From assembly GCA_947683425.1 (NCBI GenBank), contig CANTUQ010000112.1:12229501-12293500 (forward strand): a DNA stretch of 64,000 nucleotides, read 5' to 3'. The stretch comes from Excoecaria cochinchinensis (lineage: Eukaryota > Streptophyta > Magnoliopsida > Malpighiales > Euphorbiaceae). Of this stretch, positions 34,243-44,909 are shown piece after piece. The translations under genes were made by a program, and so were the position numbers. Every line of letters starts with the position of its first letter. Within the stretch, counting starts at the first letter, position 1. The notes below the pieces were generated by a model, which saw nothing but the letters and a program-made list of their open reading frames with translations, made no database searches and was not told the origin of the DNA.

Positions 34243-36641
34243 GCCTGTCTGTCTGTCTATCTGTCTGTCAGTATGTGTCAGCATTCGCATGTGTTCAGCA
34301 TTTCATAAGGGTATTTCAGTAAAATGTATGATTTTGGGGTTTATAATTATGTGGGTGCATACATGGCATTAGTGTGTGTAATTAAATGAGATGTAATTGT
34401 GTGCATGTGTTCATACCATGGTAGGGTATGCATAAGTGAAGAAGGTTTTAGGTGAGTGTAGTGTAGGTTAATTTAGTGTGAGTGATTAGTATCACCAATA
34501 GGAGTTTGATGTGTATTTAGAATAAAGAAAAGAAAAAGAAAAGGGAATGAGGAAAAAGAAAGTTACAGATTCACGTTTTTCTCACTCACTCTCTTCTTCT
34601 TCACTTTCTTTATTCCTAAGTACTGTATATTTTGATTCAAGGTCTTATTGGTGAAATTAATCCTCTCCTTGCATCCCCTAGCTTGGTAAGTGCATGATCT
34701 TGTCTTTGTTTTACTGTAAGTTTGCATCTTCATCTTCTTCTTTAGGTTGAGTTTTAACCTAGGGTTAAATTTACTGTGTTTGTGTTCTAGCTGAGGCTCC
34801 ACGTGATCCAAAGGGAAAAGAGGTTGCTGGACCTAGTGGAGCTAAGTGATAGAAGTATAGAATCCAGGTTTGGGAATGTTTACTTGTGAAATTGTATGAT
34901 TGTGAAGTTACTGTAATTCTAGGGTTCATGTTCTTCTAAATGTGAATATGTGTGTTCTTGATTTGATTTGGTTAATTATTTGATGGATTGAGTTGTATAA
35001 TTATTGCATATATTGTTTGAGACAATTTCTGGAAGGTAAGAACAGGTTTAAATGGTTTTTAATCAATTTGGGAGTGAATTCGTGTTTCTGGAAATTCTGG
35101 AATTCTGGAAATTGAGGTACTGTTCTTCGTTGCGTGACTCGCTTCTGAGGAAGGCAGGTCACGTCACGTGACCCTTGGTCACGGCGTGACATGCCTGCTG
35201 GGAAGCCAGTCGCGTGACTAGCTGCAGAACAAGCAAGTCACGCGACGTGATCTTCGGTCACGTCGTGCGACCTGCGAGAGTGAAGGGGCGTGATCTGCGA
35301 AGATCACGCAACGTGATCTGCGAGGGAGAAGCAGCGTCACGTCGCGTGACCCTCGGTCACGCCGTGACCTGCATGTGCATTGCGTGATCCGCGAAGATCA
35401 CGCAACGCAATTGGCGAGGAACAAACAGGTCACGAGACGTGACCCTCGGTCACGCCGTGACCTGCCTGTTGAGTCGCCAGTTTCTTCCTTCAGTCCGTTT
35501 TTCCGAAATTCCTTAGTTTTTATCTCAGAACTGAATTTGTTATTTCTTCTGAATGGGCTTTAATATTGTATGATGCATGTTTTACTGTTTAATGCTTCGA
35601 TATGCGTGATAGCATGATTTTCTGAGGAATTATATTCTGTATCCTGAACTGTGTTCTGTTTGACGCATAACCTGCTAGAGTCGAGTAAGTGGATAGTTAG
35701 GCATGCCTAATAGAGTCTTTCAGTAGCTGCAGCCCTCAGTTCAGTTTGGACCCCGATCAGGTCCCCGTTTGGTTCCTCGCGAACCCTTCAGTATAGAATC
35801 TTGTTTAAGATTCCCTCAGTATATAAATAACATGTTCTGATAAATGATATAATATTTGACTTGTACCTGTGAGGTACCCTCAGTATTCGATTCGTACCCG
35901 TAAGGTACCCTCAGTACACTCGTTATCCACTGTCTAGAGTCAGCAGGTATTCTTTGAATGTTAATGGAAATGTTCTGATCTGATATAGCTTTGAATGGAA
36001 TATCTGAATGAGTTTAATGATGAAATATATGCTGGTTTATTCTGTAATGCATATGATGATGAGATTCTGAAAGTATGGTATTTAAATATAAGAGCATGCT
36101 TATTTGGACTATGTTATAATCTATGCATTTTGCCATTGTGAATGTGATATGCCTTGACGACCACTGTGAGTGGCCGTCCATAAGTTATGTGTGTTTCCCC
36201 ACTAAGCGTTTTATCGCTTAGCACGGTGTGTTTACCCGTGCAGGTGCGGAAGGAGTTTGCTTTGAGGGAGTCACCGTTTTCAGGCCAACACAGAAGGGAT
36301 TAGTGTAGGGCTCAATTTTGTATCAGTTATAGATTCTTTTTGTATAGAACTCTCTGTATCAGCTTCCGCTTTTGTAACTATATTTTGTATATGTAATATT
36401 ATTTTGGTATCAGCTTGCTGATCAGAACATTATTGTAATAAGTTAATTATAGTAATGCATGATCAGATTTTGCTTTCTGCATGTAAAGTTTTTAATTATT
36501 CCGTATTTTCTGAATGTATGTTATGAGTGATTGTGGATTGGATGTATATTTTGCTTTGCTTTTGTTGGTGACACCTTGTCTCATACGGCATCTCACTCCT
36601 TAACGGATGGGATCGCCTACGTATGGGAAGGGGGTGTTACA
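34211..36641 (+). repeat. 3' LTR of element B
   Basis: 2,431 bp, a near-perfect copy of 27057-29488. Differences seen include a one-base deletion near 34869 and substitutions near 34767, 35319, 35341 and 36034. The hairpin lies at 36202-36221. Confidence 0.95.
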
Positions 36642-36646
36642 ATTCT
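36642..36646. repeat. target-site duplication of element B, right copy
   Basis: ATTCT, identical to 27052-27056. Confidence 0.95.
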
Positions 36647-36740
36647 CCCTAAATTCCTAAGACATTTAAGGCATCCTAAAGTCAAAAGGAAAAGAAATGA
36701 AGAGATAAATTGAATAAAATTCAAAAAAAAGTAGTTATTT

Positions 36741-36746
36741 ACTTAC
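36741..36746 (-). promoter_or_regulatory. predicted splice donor of the F sense extra ORF leader
   Basis: The minus strand reads CAAGTAAGTAA, giving a GTAAGT donor about 170 bases downstream of the expected start of the leftward transcript. It pairs in this model with the acceptor at 26453-26454. Confidence 0.4.
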
Positions 36747-36940
36747 TTGTAGTCGCGGGAAGTGTAGAAACTGGAGAAAATATGAATATCAAAGTGCCCA
36801 GTGGGTAGAAAATGCGAAAATATGAAGAAATCGCGAAAAAATAAGGAGAAAAGCTTTAAAAACCGCTAAAAAACGCTAAGAAACCGTTTGAGAGAGGGAG
36901 AAGAAAGGGACAGCAACGTTTAAACCGTCTGTCACTCGCC

Positions 36941-37190
36941 CTTATATAGAAATTCCTTACCGACGGGCAGGGCGTCTGTACAAGCGACCGATGGGCTGGC
37001 CGTCTGTCATGCAATAAATGCGAGTTAATGCGCGTGATGAATGCAATGCTGACGTATGCGTCTGCCAGGTGGATCTATACCGACGGTCAGGCCGTCTCTG
37101 TGGGGAGGCGGGCAGGCCGTCCCTTAATAAAGGCGGTTAGGCCGTCCCTGTGAAGAGACGGGCAGGCCGTCGGTGACGGTTGCCTATAAA
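36941..37190. promoter_or_regulatory. putative bidirectional promoter of the two F extra ORFs
   Basis: A minus-strand TATA box (CTATATAAG, 36941-36949) faces left and a plus-strand TATA box (TATAAA, 37185-37190) faces right. Between them lies a GC-rich array with several GACGG...CCGTC dyads, including GACGGGCAGGCCGTC (about 37158-37172) and GATGGGCTGGCCGTCTGTC (36990-37008). The leftward transcript would reach the ATHILA-like ORF, and the rightward one the ATG at 37251, about 60 bases after its TATA box. The arrangement is visible; the promoter activity is inferred. Confidence 0.6.
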
Positions 37191-37250
37191 CTCTTGCAAA
37201 ATTTTTGTCTCTTCATTTTCCCACATCTTGAGTCCTTCATTTTTCTCACA

Positions 37251-38562
37251 ATGTCCTCTCCTCTTGCCCAAAGGATGCACCGTATTTTAGATGACAAACA
37301 CACTTGGGGAGAAGGCGCCCTTTCCTCTTTGTCTGGGCTGAAATATCTGTGCCGGGTGAAAATCGACCAGAACCTCCTCCTGGCAGCGACCCACTTCTGG
37401 AACCCCCGGTTCCACGTTTTCCAATTCACCTATCAGGAACTGTGCCCTTTGCCTGAAGAGTTAGCTTCCATTCTGGGAGCACGGTTCCCTCCTAGCGCTC
37501 TGCCTTGTGTCCCCCGCTGTGGCCTATTCCAGACCAGGGACGTAGCCCTGGCTCTGGGCATATCTTCTTCGGAGGCCAACCGGCTGATTCCTCTGAGCTC
37601 TTCCTTTTCTTTGGAGCCACTGATCGAGGCTCTGGATCGGTTCACTGACATCCCCACATATCGGGTAAGCATCACATTCTTACTCTGCATGGTGAACTTC
37701 CTTACTGTTGCTCCGGGAGGTTTGACCGGTGACTCTCGTCTGTTCGGAGTCCTGAGCGACTTTCATCTGGGACTGTCACCCCTACCACTTGTCCTGGCTG
37801 AAACTATCCTGGGTTTGGACGCTGTGAGCTCTGGGTCCACTACAACCTTTGCCGGCAGCCCCTTATTACTCCAGGTACGTCATTATTTTAAAGGTAGTGC
37901 GTCCCTCACGGATTTTCACACTAGCTTTTCTTAGCGGGAGGTGCGTCCTTTCGGATTTTCACACAACCCTGTGCCTTATTTTTGCCTGAAGTAAACCCTA
38001 CTTACCCCAGCGGCTTTTTTTTTTTTTTTTTTTTCAGATCTGGCTACAGGAAAAACTGAAGATGCTGTCTGAACCACCCCCTCGCGTTACTCACCAGTAC
38101 TCGCCGAGCCGTTTCTTGCCTCGTCGATGACTGCATGGGTGTGTCACCGCTGATGAAGGCATTATCAGATTTGGTGAGCTGTCAGATGACGATATCAGTT
38201 TTACATCTGCCTGGCTCCCGCTGTCTCATGCGGTCACCGATGGACCATCGGGTTGTGTTCCCCTCTGCGGCCTCCGTTAGGCCACCTTCTGCATCACCTC
38301 TCGATGTAAACGACAGCTCGGGATGACCCAGGATATAGTGAGGGTTCCCCTGTCCTTCCGAGGAGGAGATCTCTCGGCCGCGTTTGCTTCTCGGTATCAT
38401 GAGCTGTAGGGTAGACTACCCATGAAGACCGTTATCCCGAGGTTTGGCAATCATTCTGCATCTTCGACTAGCGAGTACAAGAAGTGGGTCCTTAGTCCAG
38501 CCTCTGATAACAGGACCCGAGGGCTCAAGCATTTGATCGGCGAGAGCAGCAGCAGGACTTAG
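37251..38562 (+). pseudogene. element F antisense extra ORF: plant-mobile-domain/DUF7745-like, spliced, broken
   Basis: Opposite in strand to the F pol. ATG 37251 (MSSPLAQRM) was preferred to the upstream in-frame start at 37173 because it follows the TATA box at 37185. Exon 1 (37251-37874) contains THFWNPRFHVFQFTYQEL and CPLPEELASILGARFPP, which resemble the plant mobile domain/DUF7745 proteins found as extra ORFs in Tat/Ogre elements and in some transposases. A GTACGT donor (37875) and a TTTTCAG acceptor after a long T tract (38031-38037) define a 163-base intron. Exon 2 opens IWLQEKLKML, as expected for the family. A frameshift between 38130 and 38142 and two TAG codons interrupt the rest, which still reads to a stop at 38560-38562. 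Function is unknown. Confidence 0.6.
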
Positions 38563-38951
38563 CCTAGCCTATATGTGTATTTCTTTTGGTGCTACATTTC
38601 TTTTTAATGTAGAACTAGAAAATGACGAAAGTGAAAAGAATAATATTCATCCTTTTTCACGAGTTTTGTGTACATTTCCATATAATTTCAGCATACATGA
38701 TCAGTTTTGGCATTTACTCAACTGCTTACGCACCATCAATACATGAAACCAAATTTTAACAGCATCAACTCCTGTTACCAATTGGCCCTCTCGGGTTTTC
38801 ACGATCGGACATTTTCTCTCATGCCTCTAATTTTTGCACAGGATGCCTTTTTTCGGTTTTCACCCTGTCGAGGCGCCCAATTTTAGCATAGCCGCCTTTT
38901 TTCGGTTTTCGACTCGCGGGGCATTTTATTCTCTTCTTTTTATTTTGGTCT
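38563..38951 (-). other. conserved post-pol segment of element F
   Basis: Non-coding. On the minus strand after the pol stop come repeated purine-rich boxes GAAAACCGAAAAAAGGC, then a box GAAAACCCGAGAGGGCC. The same order is kept after pol in element C (52690-52880), although the two elements differ strongly elsewhere. Possible roles are a second plus-strand priming site or a packaging or termination signal; none is shown. Confidence 0.5.
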
Positions 38952-41900
38952 TTAGCCATGGAACCTTTTGAGTCTGTCGACATTGATCGGTTCTTTGAAT
39001 TCGTTCCCGTCACTATCTGACAAGATTGCAGCCCCTTTGGACAGCAGCTTCTTAAGGATATACGGCCCTTCCCAGGTAGGTCTGAATTTCCCCCTGATGT
39101 CTGGTATCCCTGGCCTCATCTGTTTGAACACCAAGTCCCCTTCTTTCAGCGGGTGCTTCCTCACTTTCTTTCTGAAAGTTCTCGCTAATCTCTTCTGGTA
39201 TATCTGATTATGATAATAAGCTTTCAGCCTACTCTCATCCAGTAAGTTCAAGTGCTGCAACCTCTGCTGCGCCCATTCGGCTTCCGGGATTTGGGCCTCC
39301 ATGACCACCCTTAGTGATTTAAGTTCTATCTCTACTGGCAATACTGCTTCTGTTCTGTATACCAGGGAAAACGGTGTAGCGCCTGTAGATGATCTTACCG
39401 TCGTTCTGTATCCCCACAGGGCAAAGGGTAACTTTTCAGCCCAGTCCTTGTAGGTTTGGACCATTTTGGACAGGATCTTCTTCACATTCTTATTGGCAGC
39501 TTCTACTGCTCCATTCGCTTGCGGTCGGTAGGGAGAGGATTTATGATGCTCAACACCATATTTCTCGAGAAGTTTTCTGGTTTCTCCCATGAACTGCACC
39601 CCATTATCAGACACTATGTGATGAGGGAGGCCATATCTGTAGATCAAATTCCTCTCTATGAACTTGGCCATGTCCCTTGCGTCTATTTTCTTGAAGGATT
39701 CTGCCTCGACCCATTTGGTGAAATAGTCGATTGCGACTATGATGTATCTGTGCCCATTGGACGCCGTAGGGCGAATCTCTCCAATGATATCTATCCCCCA
39801 AGCAGCAAACAGCCAAGGTGATGTCAGGTTATGTAGTTCTGATACCGGCAGGTGTCTCAGGTCTGCGTACTGTTGGCACAACTGACATTGTTTGACATAC
39901 TTCGAGCAATCAGTGTCTATCGTAAGCCAATAAAAGCCTTGTCTCATGATCTTCTTGGCCAAGGTCAAACCATTCATGTGGGCCCCACAGACCCCTGCAT
40001 GGGTTTCTTCCATTATCTTGCGCGCTTCTCTTTCATTCAAGCACCTAAGCTGGATCCCATCTGACCGTCTTTTGTACAACACTCCTTCTAAGGATATGAA
40101 CTGAGTAGATAACTTACGTATCATCCTCTGGTCTTTTCCAGTGGCTTCTTCTGGAAATTTATCGTTTTCCAAGTAATTCATGATATCAAAGTACCATGGC
40201 TTCCCATCTGATGCCTCTATCTCCATTACTGGCTCGGTTTCAAAACTAGGCTTATCAGAGCTCGAAATTAGCACCGGTTTCATGGCCACTCCTTCAGGGT
40301 TATCCCACATTGACACTAAGGTTGCCAACGCATCAGCCAGACGGTTCTCATCTCTGGGCACAAAGTGGAAAGTGCAAGTCTCAAACTGCCCACACATCCC
40401 TTTCAGATATTGAACATAGGGGACTAGTCGTTCTTCTTTAACAGCCCACTCACCTCGGATCTGGTTTATTACCAAGGATGAGTCACCAAATACCTCTACG
40501 TTCCTTGCCTCCAACACAGCTAGAGCTTCTAACCCGAAGGTGCACGCTTCATATTCAGCTTCATTGTTGGTTGCTTTGTATCTCAGCTTCTTAGCAAGAG
40601 GAAGTTTTTCATTGTCTGGGGTTGTCAAGATGATTCCGACTCCGGCTCCCCTGTTATTCACTGCCCTGTCAAAGTGCAACTGCCATCCTTGAACAGAAAT
40701 CGTGCCTATGCTCTCGTCCGGAAAGGTAAACTCGGGGGTGTCCCCTTGGATAGGATGTTCAGCAAGAAATTCGGCTACAGCTCGCCCCTTAATAGTCTTG
40801 CGGGTGATGTATTGCACATCGAACTCTTGTAGCAAGAGCAGCCACCTCCCCATCTTTCCAAGCAAAGACGGTGCCTCCTGCAAATATCTTAACGGATTTT
40901 GCTTGGCTACTGCCTGAACTTTGTATGAGTGGAAGTAATGTCTCAGCTTCTTTGATGCCCAAATCACTGCGAGGCAGATCTTCTCCACTTCAGCATATTT
41001 TATTTCATAAGGCAAGAACTTCTTACTGAGGTAGTAAATTGCAAACTCCACCCCAAATTCATCCTCTTGAGCCATCATGGCGCCCACTGAACCGTCCTCT
41101 ACTGCCAGGTACAGAATAAGCGGTTTGACCGGTTGCGGAGGCCTTAGCACTGGCAGATTTAATAGATATTCCCTGATATTATCAAAGGCTCTTTGGCAGT
41201 CTTCGTTCCAGACTATGGGCTGATTCTTTCTAAGCAGCTTGAAAATAGGTTCGCATATCGAAGTGAGCTTGGCAATAAACCGGCTAACATACTGCAGCTT
41301 GCCCAGGAAACTCCTTACATCCTTCTCTTTTTGTGGCACAGGCATCTCTCTGATAGCTTTCACCTTGTCTGGGTCGATTTCTATCCCCCTCTGGCTGACG
41401 ACATGTCCCAACAGCTTTCCTGAAGTCACTCCGAAAATGCACTTCTTGGGCTTAAGTCGCAGATTATACTTATCGATCCTGGTGAAGAACTTCTCTAGAG
41501 CTTCAAAGTGTCCCTCTCGGGTGGCTGACTTGACCATCATGTCATCGACATACACCTCCACTTCTTTATGAATCAGGTCACTTAAGATCTTAGTCGCCAT
41601 CCTCTGGTACGTGGCCCCTGCATTCTTCAGGCCGAAAGGCATGACCCGATAGGCATAGGTGCCCCACTCCGTGATAAAAGCAGTTTTAACCCGGTCAGCT
41701 ATCTTGTTCAGGATCTGGTTGTAGCCCACATAACCGTCCCCAAAACTGTACATCGCGTAGTTGGCGGCACTGTCTATCAATACATCAATATGGGGCAGTG
41801 GAAAATCATCTTTAGGGCAGGCTTTGTTAAGATCTCGATAATCCACACACACCCTGACCTTTCCGTTCTTCTTTGCTACAGGGACCACATTTGCCAGCCA

Positions 41901-42262
41901 TGTAGGATACTGGACTTCCACGAGGAACTTGGCTTCAATCTGCTGTCGAATTTCCTCCTTAACCTTGTCAGCCCATTCTGGTCTTAGCCTTCTCAACTTC
42001 TGCTTCACAGGCTTGCAATCTGGGTAAGTCGGGATGGCATGCTCCGCCACGTCCCGGTCAATCCCCGGCATGTCCTCGTAGGTCCAGGCAAAGACTTTTT
42101 CATGTTTTCTTATTATTCTCTCAAAATTTTTTCTCTCCTCAGGAGTTATGTTTGATGCTATTAGAATTTCTCTCGGATTTTCCGAGGTTCCAAGATTAAA
42201 AGGCGTTGTGCCAGTGGAGTCAATGTCAAAAATTGATGGAATATGATCATGTTCACTTAAGC
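38952..42262 (-). CDS. element F pol: RT, RNase H, archaeal-type RNase H, integrase (5' truncated)
   Basis: A long frame without internal stop in the 1,039 codons from MPGIDRD (42071) to 38952. It is also open upstream to the junction near 42262 (linker with ITPEERKNFERI). Order from MPGIDRD: reverse transcriptase (VDYRDLNKACPKDDFPLPH, about 75-95; YVDDMMVKS near 178), degenerate Ty3-type RNase H (LYLAVEDGS ... YYLSKKFLPYE), a second archaeal-type RNase H with its acidic residues (HFDRAVN, NNEAEYEA, VFGDSS, DENRLADAL), then integrase: H/C finger (CQLCQQY), Asp in WGIDII and SDNGVQF, Glu in GAVEAANK. The double RNase H is diagnostic of the Tat lineage. Gag and protease are missing, so the truncated frame has no proper start. 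Confidence 0.9.
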
Positions 42263-43009
42263 TAACTTAATAATAAAGCGACTGATGTACTGAAACTTTC
42301 CTAAGAAACTTCTTACTTCTTTCTCCTTTTGAGGCATAGGTATTTCTCTGATTGCTTTGACCTTATCAAGGTCCACTTCGATTCCCCTCTAACTCATTAT
42401 ATGCCCCAGCAACTTCCCCGAGGTAACTCTGAAGACACATTTCTTAGGGTTGAGGCAGAGTTCGTACTTATCGATCCTTCGAAAGAACTTCTCTAAAGCC
42501 TCAAAGTGGCCCTCCCTAGTTGTGGACTTGATCATCATATCGTCAACATATACTTCAACTTCTTTGTGGATCAACTCATCTAAAATCTTTGTAACCATCC
42601 TCTGATAAGTAGCTCCCGCATTCATTAACCTAAAGGGCATAACCCTATATGCAAACGTGCCTTACTCAGTAATGAAGGCAGTCTTAATCCAAGCTACTAT
42701 CCTATTAAGGATCTAATTGTACCCGACATACCTGTCTATAAAGCTGTACATCATGCAAGCAGCCACACTATCCACTAGTACATCTATATGAGGTTAGGGA
42801 AAGCCGTCCTTCGGATAAGCCTTATTTATATCCCGATAATCCACACACATCCGTACCTTTCCATCCTTCTTATCTACAGGGACTATATTGGCCAACCATA
42901 TTGGGTATTGAACCTCCACTAGGAATTTGGCCTCAATCTGCTTATGCAACTCCTCTTTCACCTTATGTGCCCATTCCGGCCTAAGCCTCCTAAGCTTTTG
43001 CTTAACTGG
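42263..43009 (-). pseudogene. element G reverse transcriptase fragment
   Basis: Minus-strand similarity to the first part of the F pol: AGATYQRMVTKILDELIHKE, the catalytic YVDDMMIKS and LLGHIMS, with several stops and substitutions. It ends at FQYISRFI near 42263, where it joins F. On its right it is cut by element C within the segment that continues at 58543 on the other side. Reverse transcriptase is thus present twice in a row, once from G and once from F. Confidence 0.8.
43005..43009. repeat. target-site duplication of element C, left copy
   Basis: ACTGG in the reverse transcriptase of G; repeated after the 3' LTR of C at 58538-58542. Confidence 0.8.
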
Positions 43010-43569
43010 TGTTGTAACGCCCCGTTCCCACCCTAGTAGTTTGAGCCTTGTGTGTGTGTGTGTGTGTGTTTTTGTATGTATAATTTCGGCATGTGTTATT
43101 TTTGAGTATGTGTATGGTTTAAATTATAGTATTATGTGCTTTGGGATTTTGGTTGGGTGTGAGTGTTTATATGGGATTAGGATGTGCTTAGGTAAGGTTG
43201 GTTTTGGGTGTATGAGAGAGGATGATTTTTGGGTGTGTCTTGGGGTAGTCTTCCAATGGGAGGCTGCCATGTGGCAAGTGGAGTGGTTTATATAGTGGAG
43301 AAAGGAGAGAGACATAGCTGTTCCTTCTTCCTTTTTCCCATTTCTTCCCTCCCTCAACCTGTTCTTCCTCTTCTTCTTCCTTTCTTCATCACTTCCTTGC
43401 AATCCTTCCCTTTTAACTGTAATTTTGGTGAGTTTTGGGTAATTCTAAGTTGATTTGGGTAAGTGTTAACTAATTCTTCTTCTTCATCCTCTCTTTCCCT
43501 TTTAATTTGGTCATTGTGATATTATTGGGGTTAAAGTTTGAATTCTATTTTGATGGGTGTTTTGCTCAG

Positions 43570-43625
43570 AGATCCCTCCTAGAGAGCCTAAGGGCAAGGA
43601 AATAGCAAGTGGAAGCAGAGCCCCA
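43570..43625 (+). other. peptide-like exon in J (homologue of 27637-27695)
   Basis: After TTTGCTCAG the frame from 43572 reads IPPREPKGKEIASGS and continues open. It aligns codon by codon with PRDPKGKEVAGPS of B. Confidence 0.4.
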
Positions 43626-44039
43626 TTATTGGAGCTCAAGAATTCGAGGTTTGGGAACGTTTGTTATGTTTGTGTATTTTGTGTGATTTTTGTGCTTTTG
43701 TGGAAATTATTGAAATTGATGAGATATATTGTGGGTATTTGTATCTAAATGACATGGGAGTTGATTAATTTAAGTTAAGATGCATAATTTGTGAAGAATT
43801 GAACCTAAGCATGAGTTTGTATGAATTTCTAAGAGAAAATGCTGGTTTAGTGAATTTTGGAATTTAATCTTATAAATTGTATGATTTGATGATGATAATT
43901 GGATTATAAGTTGAATTTTAGGTTGTTTAAGATGTTGTGAATGATCAATTTGTGTGGGGTTGAGTTTTGAAGTCAATTGGAGGTTTGGGTGATTTTGAGA
44001 ACATGAATTTCTGTATATTTTTGCATAAGAGTTGGAAAT

Positions 44040-44335
44040 CACTACTCTGTCGCGAGGTCGCGAAAGAGTTCCGTGAAATCAGCCTTCCCGCGTGGCCGAG
44101 TACTGGGCTGCCGAGTCGGCACAGCGAGAGCTCTCTGTCGCAATCGCGATAGAGCGCTCGGCTACAAAGCAGAATGGACAGTTCTCTATCACGAGCGTGC
44201 GCCTGTGCATATGCGAGACAACTTTGGTTGGCTGCTCACTATCGCGAGCGCGATAGTGAGATGTGATTCTGCCTCCTCGCAAGCGCGAAGATTGCCGTGA
44301 TCACGACCTGGGGCAAGTCACGAGCGCGATACCTC
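44040..44335. repeat. array of CpG-rich palindromes in J
   Basis: Repeated dyads of the type CTCTGTCGCG/CGCGATAGAG. The best, at 44235-44260, has perfect 12-base arms (CTCACTATCGCG and its reverse complement) around AG. The LTR of I has the same kind of array at about 19421-19710. Confidence 0.85.
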
Positions 44336-44891
44336 CTTGCTTTAATTTGATTTTTCTTTTATGCTTTCAATATTTAATTTTTGAACTTGTAATGTTTTTA
44401 GAATTATGCATGGACAATTTTATGAATTATATGATTGTGATTTGATGATTTACGCATGACCTGTGAGAGTCAATAAGTGGATAAATAGGCATGCCTATAG
44501 ATTTAAGTTAGCTGCAGCCATGCATATGCGTTTTGAACCCTGATCAGGTCCCTGTTCGGATCCTCGCGGTCCCTTTTAAACTTGAATCTTATTTAAGATT
44601 CCATGCGAAAAAGTTTGAAATAAAAACAAAAGAATAATTTTGATACCCTCGGGTATCCATGCATTTTGAATTAATGTGCATTACTCGCTATCCACTATTT
44701 TGAATAAGCAGGATTTAGTGTATTCGTGTGTTATAATTCAGTTCAGCTTGAATGATAGTGTGTTTAATGATGTTAACATCTTGAGCATGATGAATTGCTT
44801 ATTAAGACTCCATTTTCAGTATGTGCCATGTGTATGTGATTTGTTTCTGACGTCCACTGTGAGTGGTCATTTTTTATTGTGTTTTTCCCCA

Positions 44892-44909
44892 CTAAGCATA
44901 TTCGCTTAG
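44892..44909. promoter_or_regulatory. conserved hairpin motif in J LTR
   Basis: CTAAGC-6-GCTTAG preceded by CCCCA and followed by ACGGGTG. Equivalent hairpins are at 29049-29068 and 36202-36221 (B) and 20306-20326 (I). It may be a 3'-end or RNA signal. Confidence 0.5.

Larger units (their letters stand above)
27057..36641 (+). mobile_element. element B: complete young Tekay-like chromovirus
   Basis: A 9,585-bp element with LTRs of 2,432 and 2,431 bp, ATTCT duplications, an iMet primer site, a gag-pol frame with C-terminal chromodomain-like segment, and a polypurine tract. I count about five differences between the LTRs, roughly 0.2%, so it is one of the youngest insertions here. It lies in the middle of element F. 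The coding frame carries one TAG and an integrase active-site change, so it looks non-autonomous. Confidence 0.95.
21112..42262 (-). mobile_element. element F: Tat-lineage retrotransposon with two extra ORFs
   Basis: Read on the minus strand: linker before reverse transcriptase (42262), full pol, conserved post-pol segment, antisense extra ORF, sense extra ORF, tandem repeats, polypurine tract, 3' LTR. Its gag, primer site and 5' LTR are missing; at about 42262 it joins element G. Element B (27057-36641) is inserted in its middle. It sits in the gag of I. Dual RNase H domains and the tRNA/polypurine-tract style place it in the Tat lineage (Ogre/Tat relatives). Confidence 0.8.

Noticed and set aside
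37173..37250. Upstream in-frame start giving an N-terminal hydrophobic (signal-like) extension to the antisense extra ORF
   Set aside because: It lies across the TATA box at 37185-37190, so it would be upstream of the expected transcript start.
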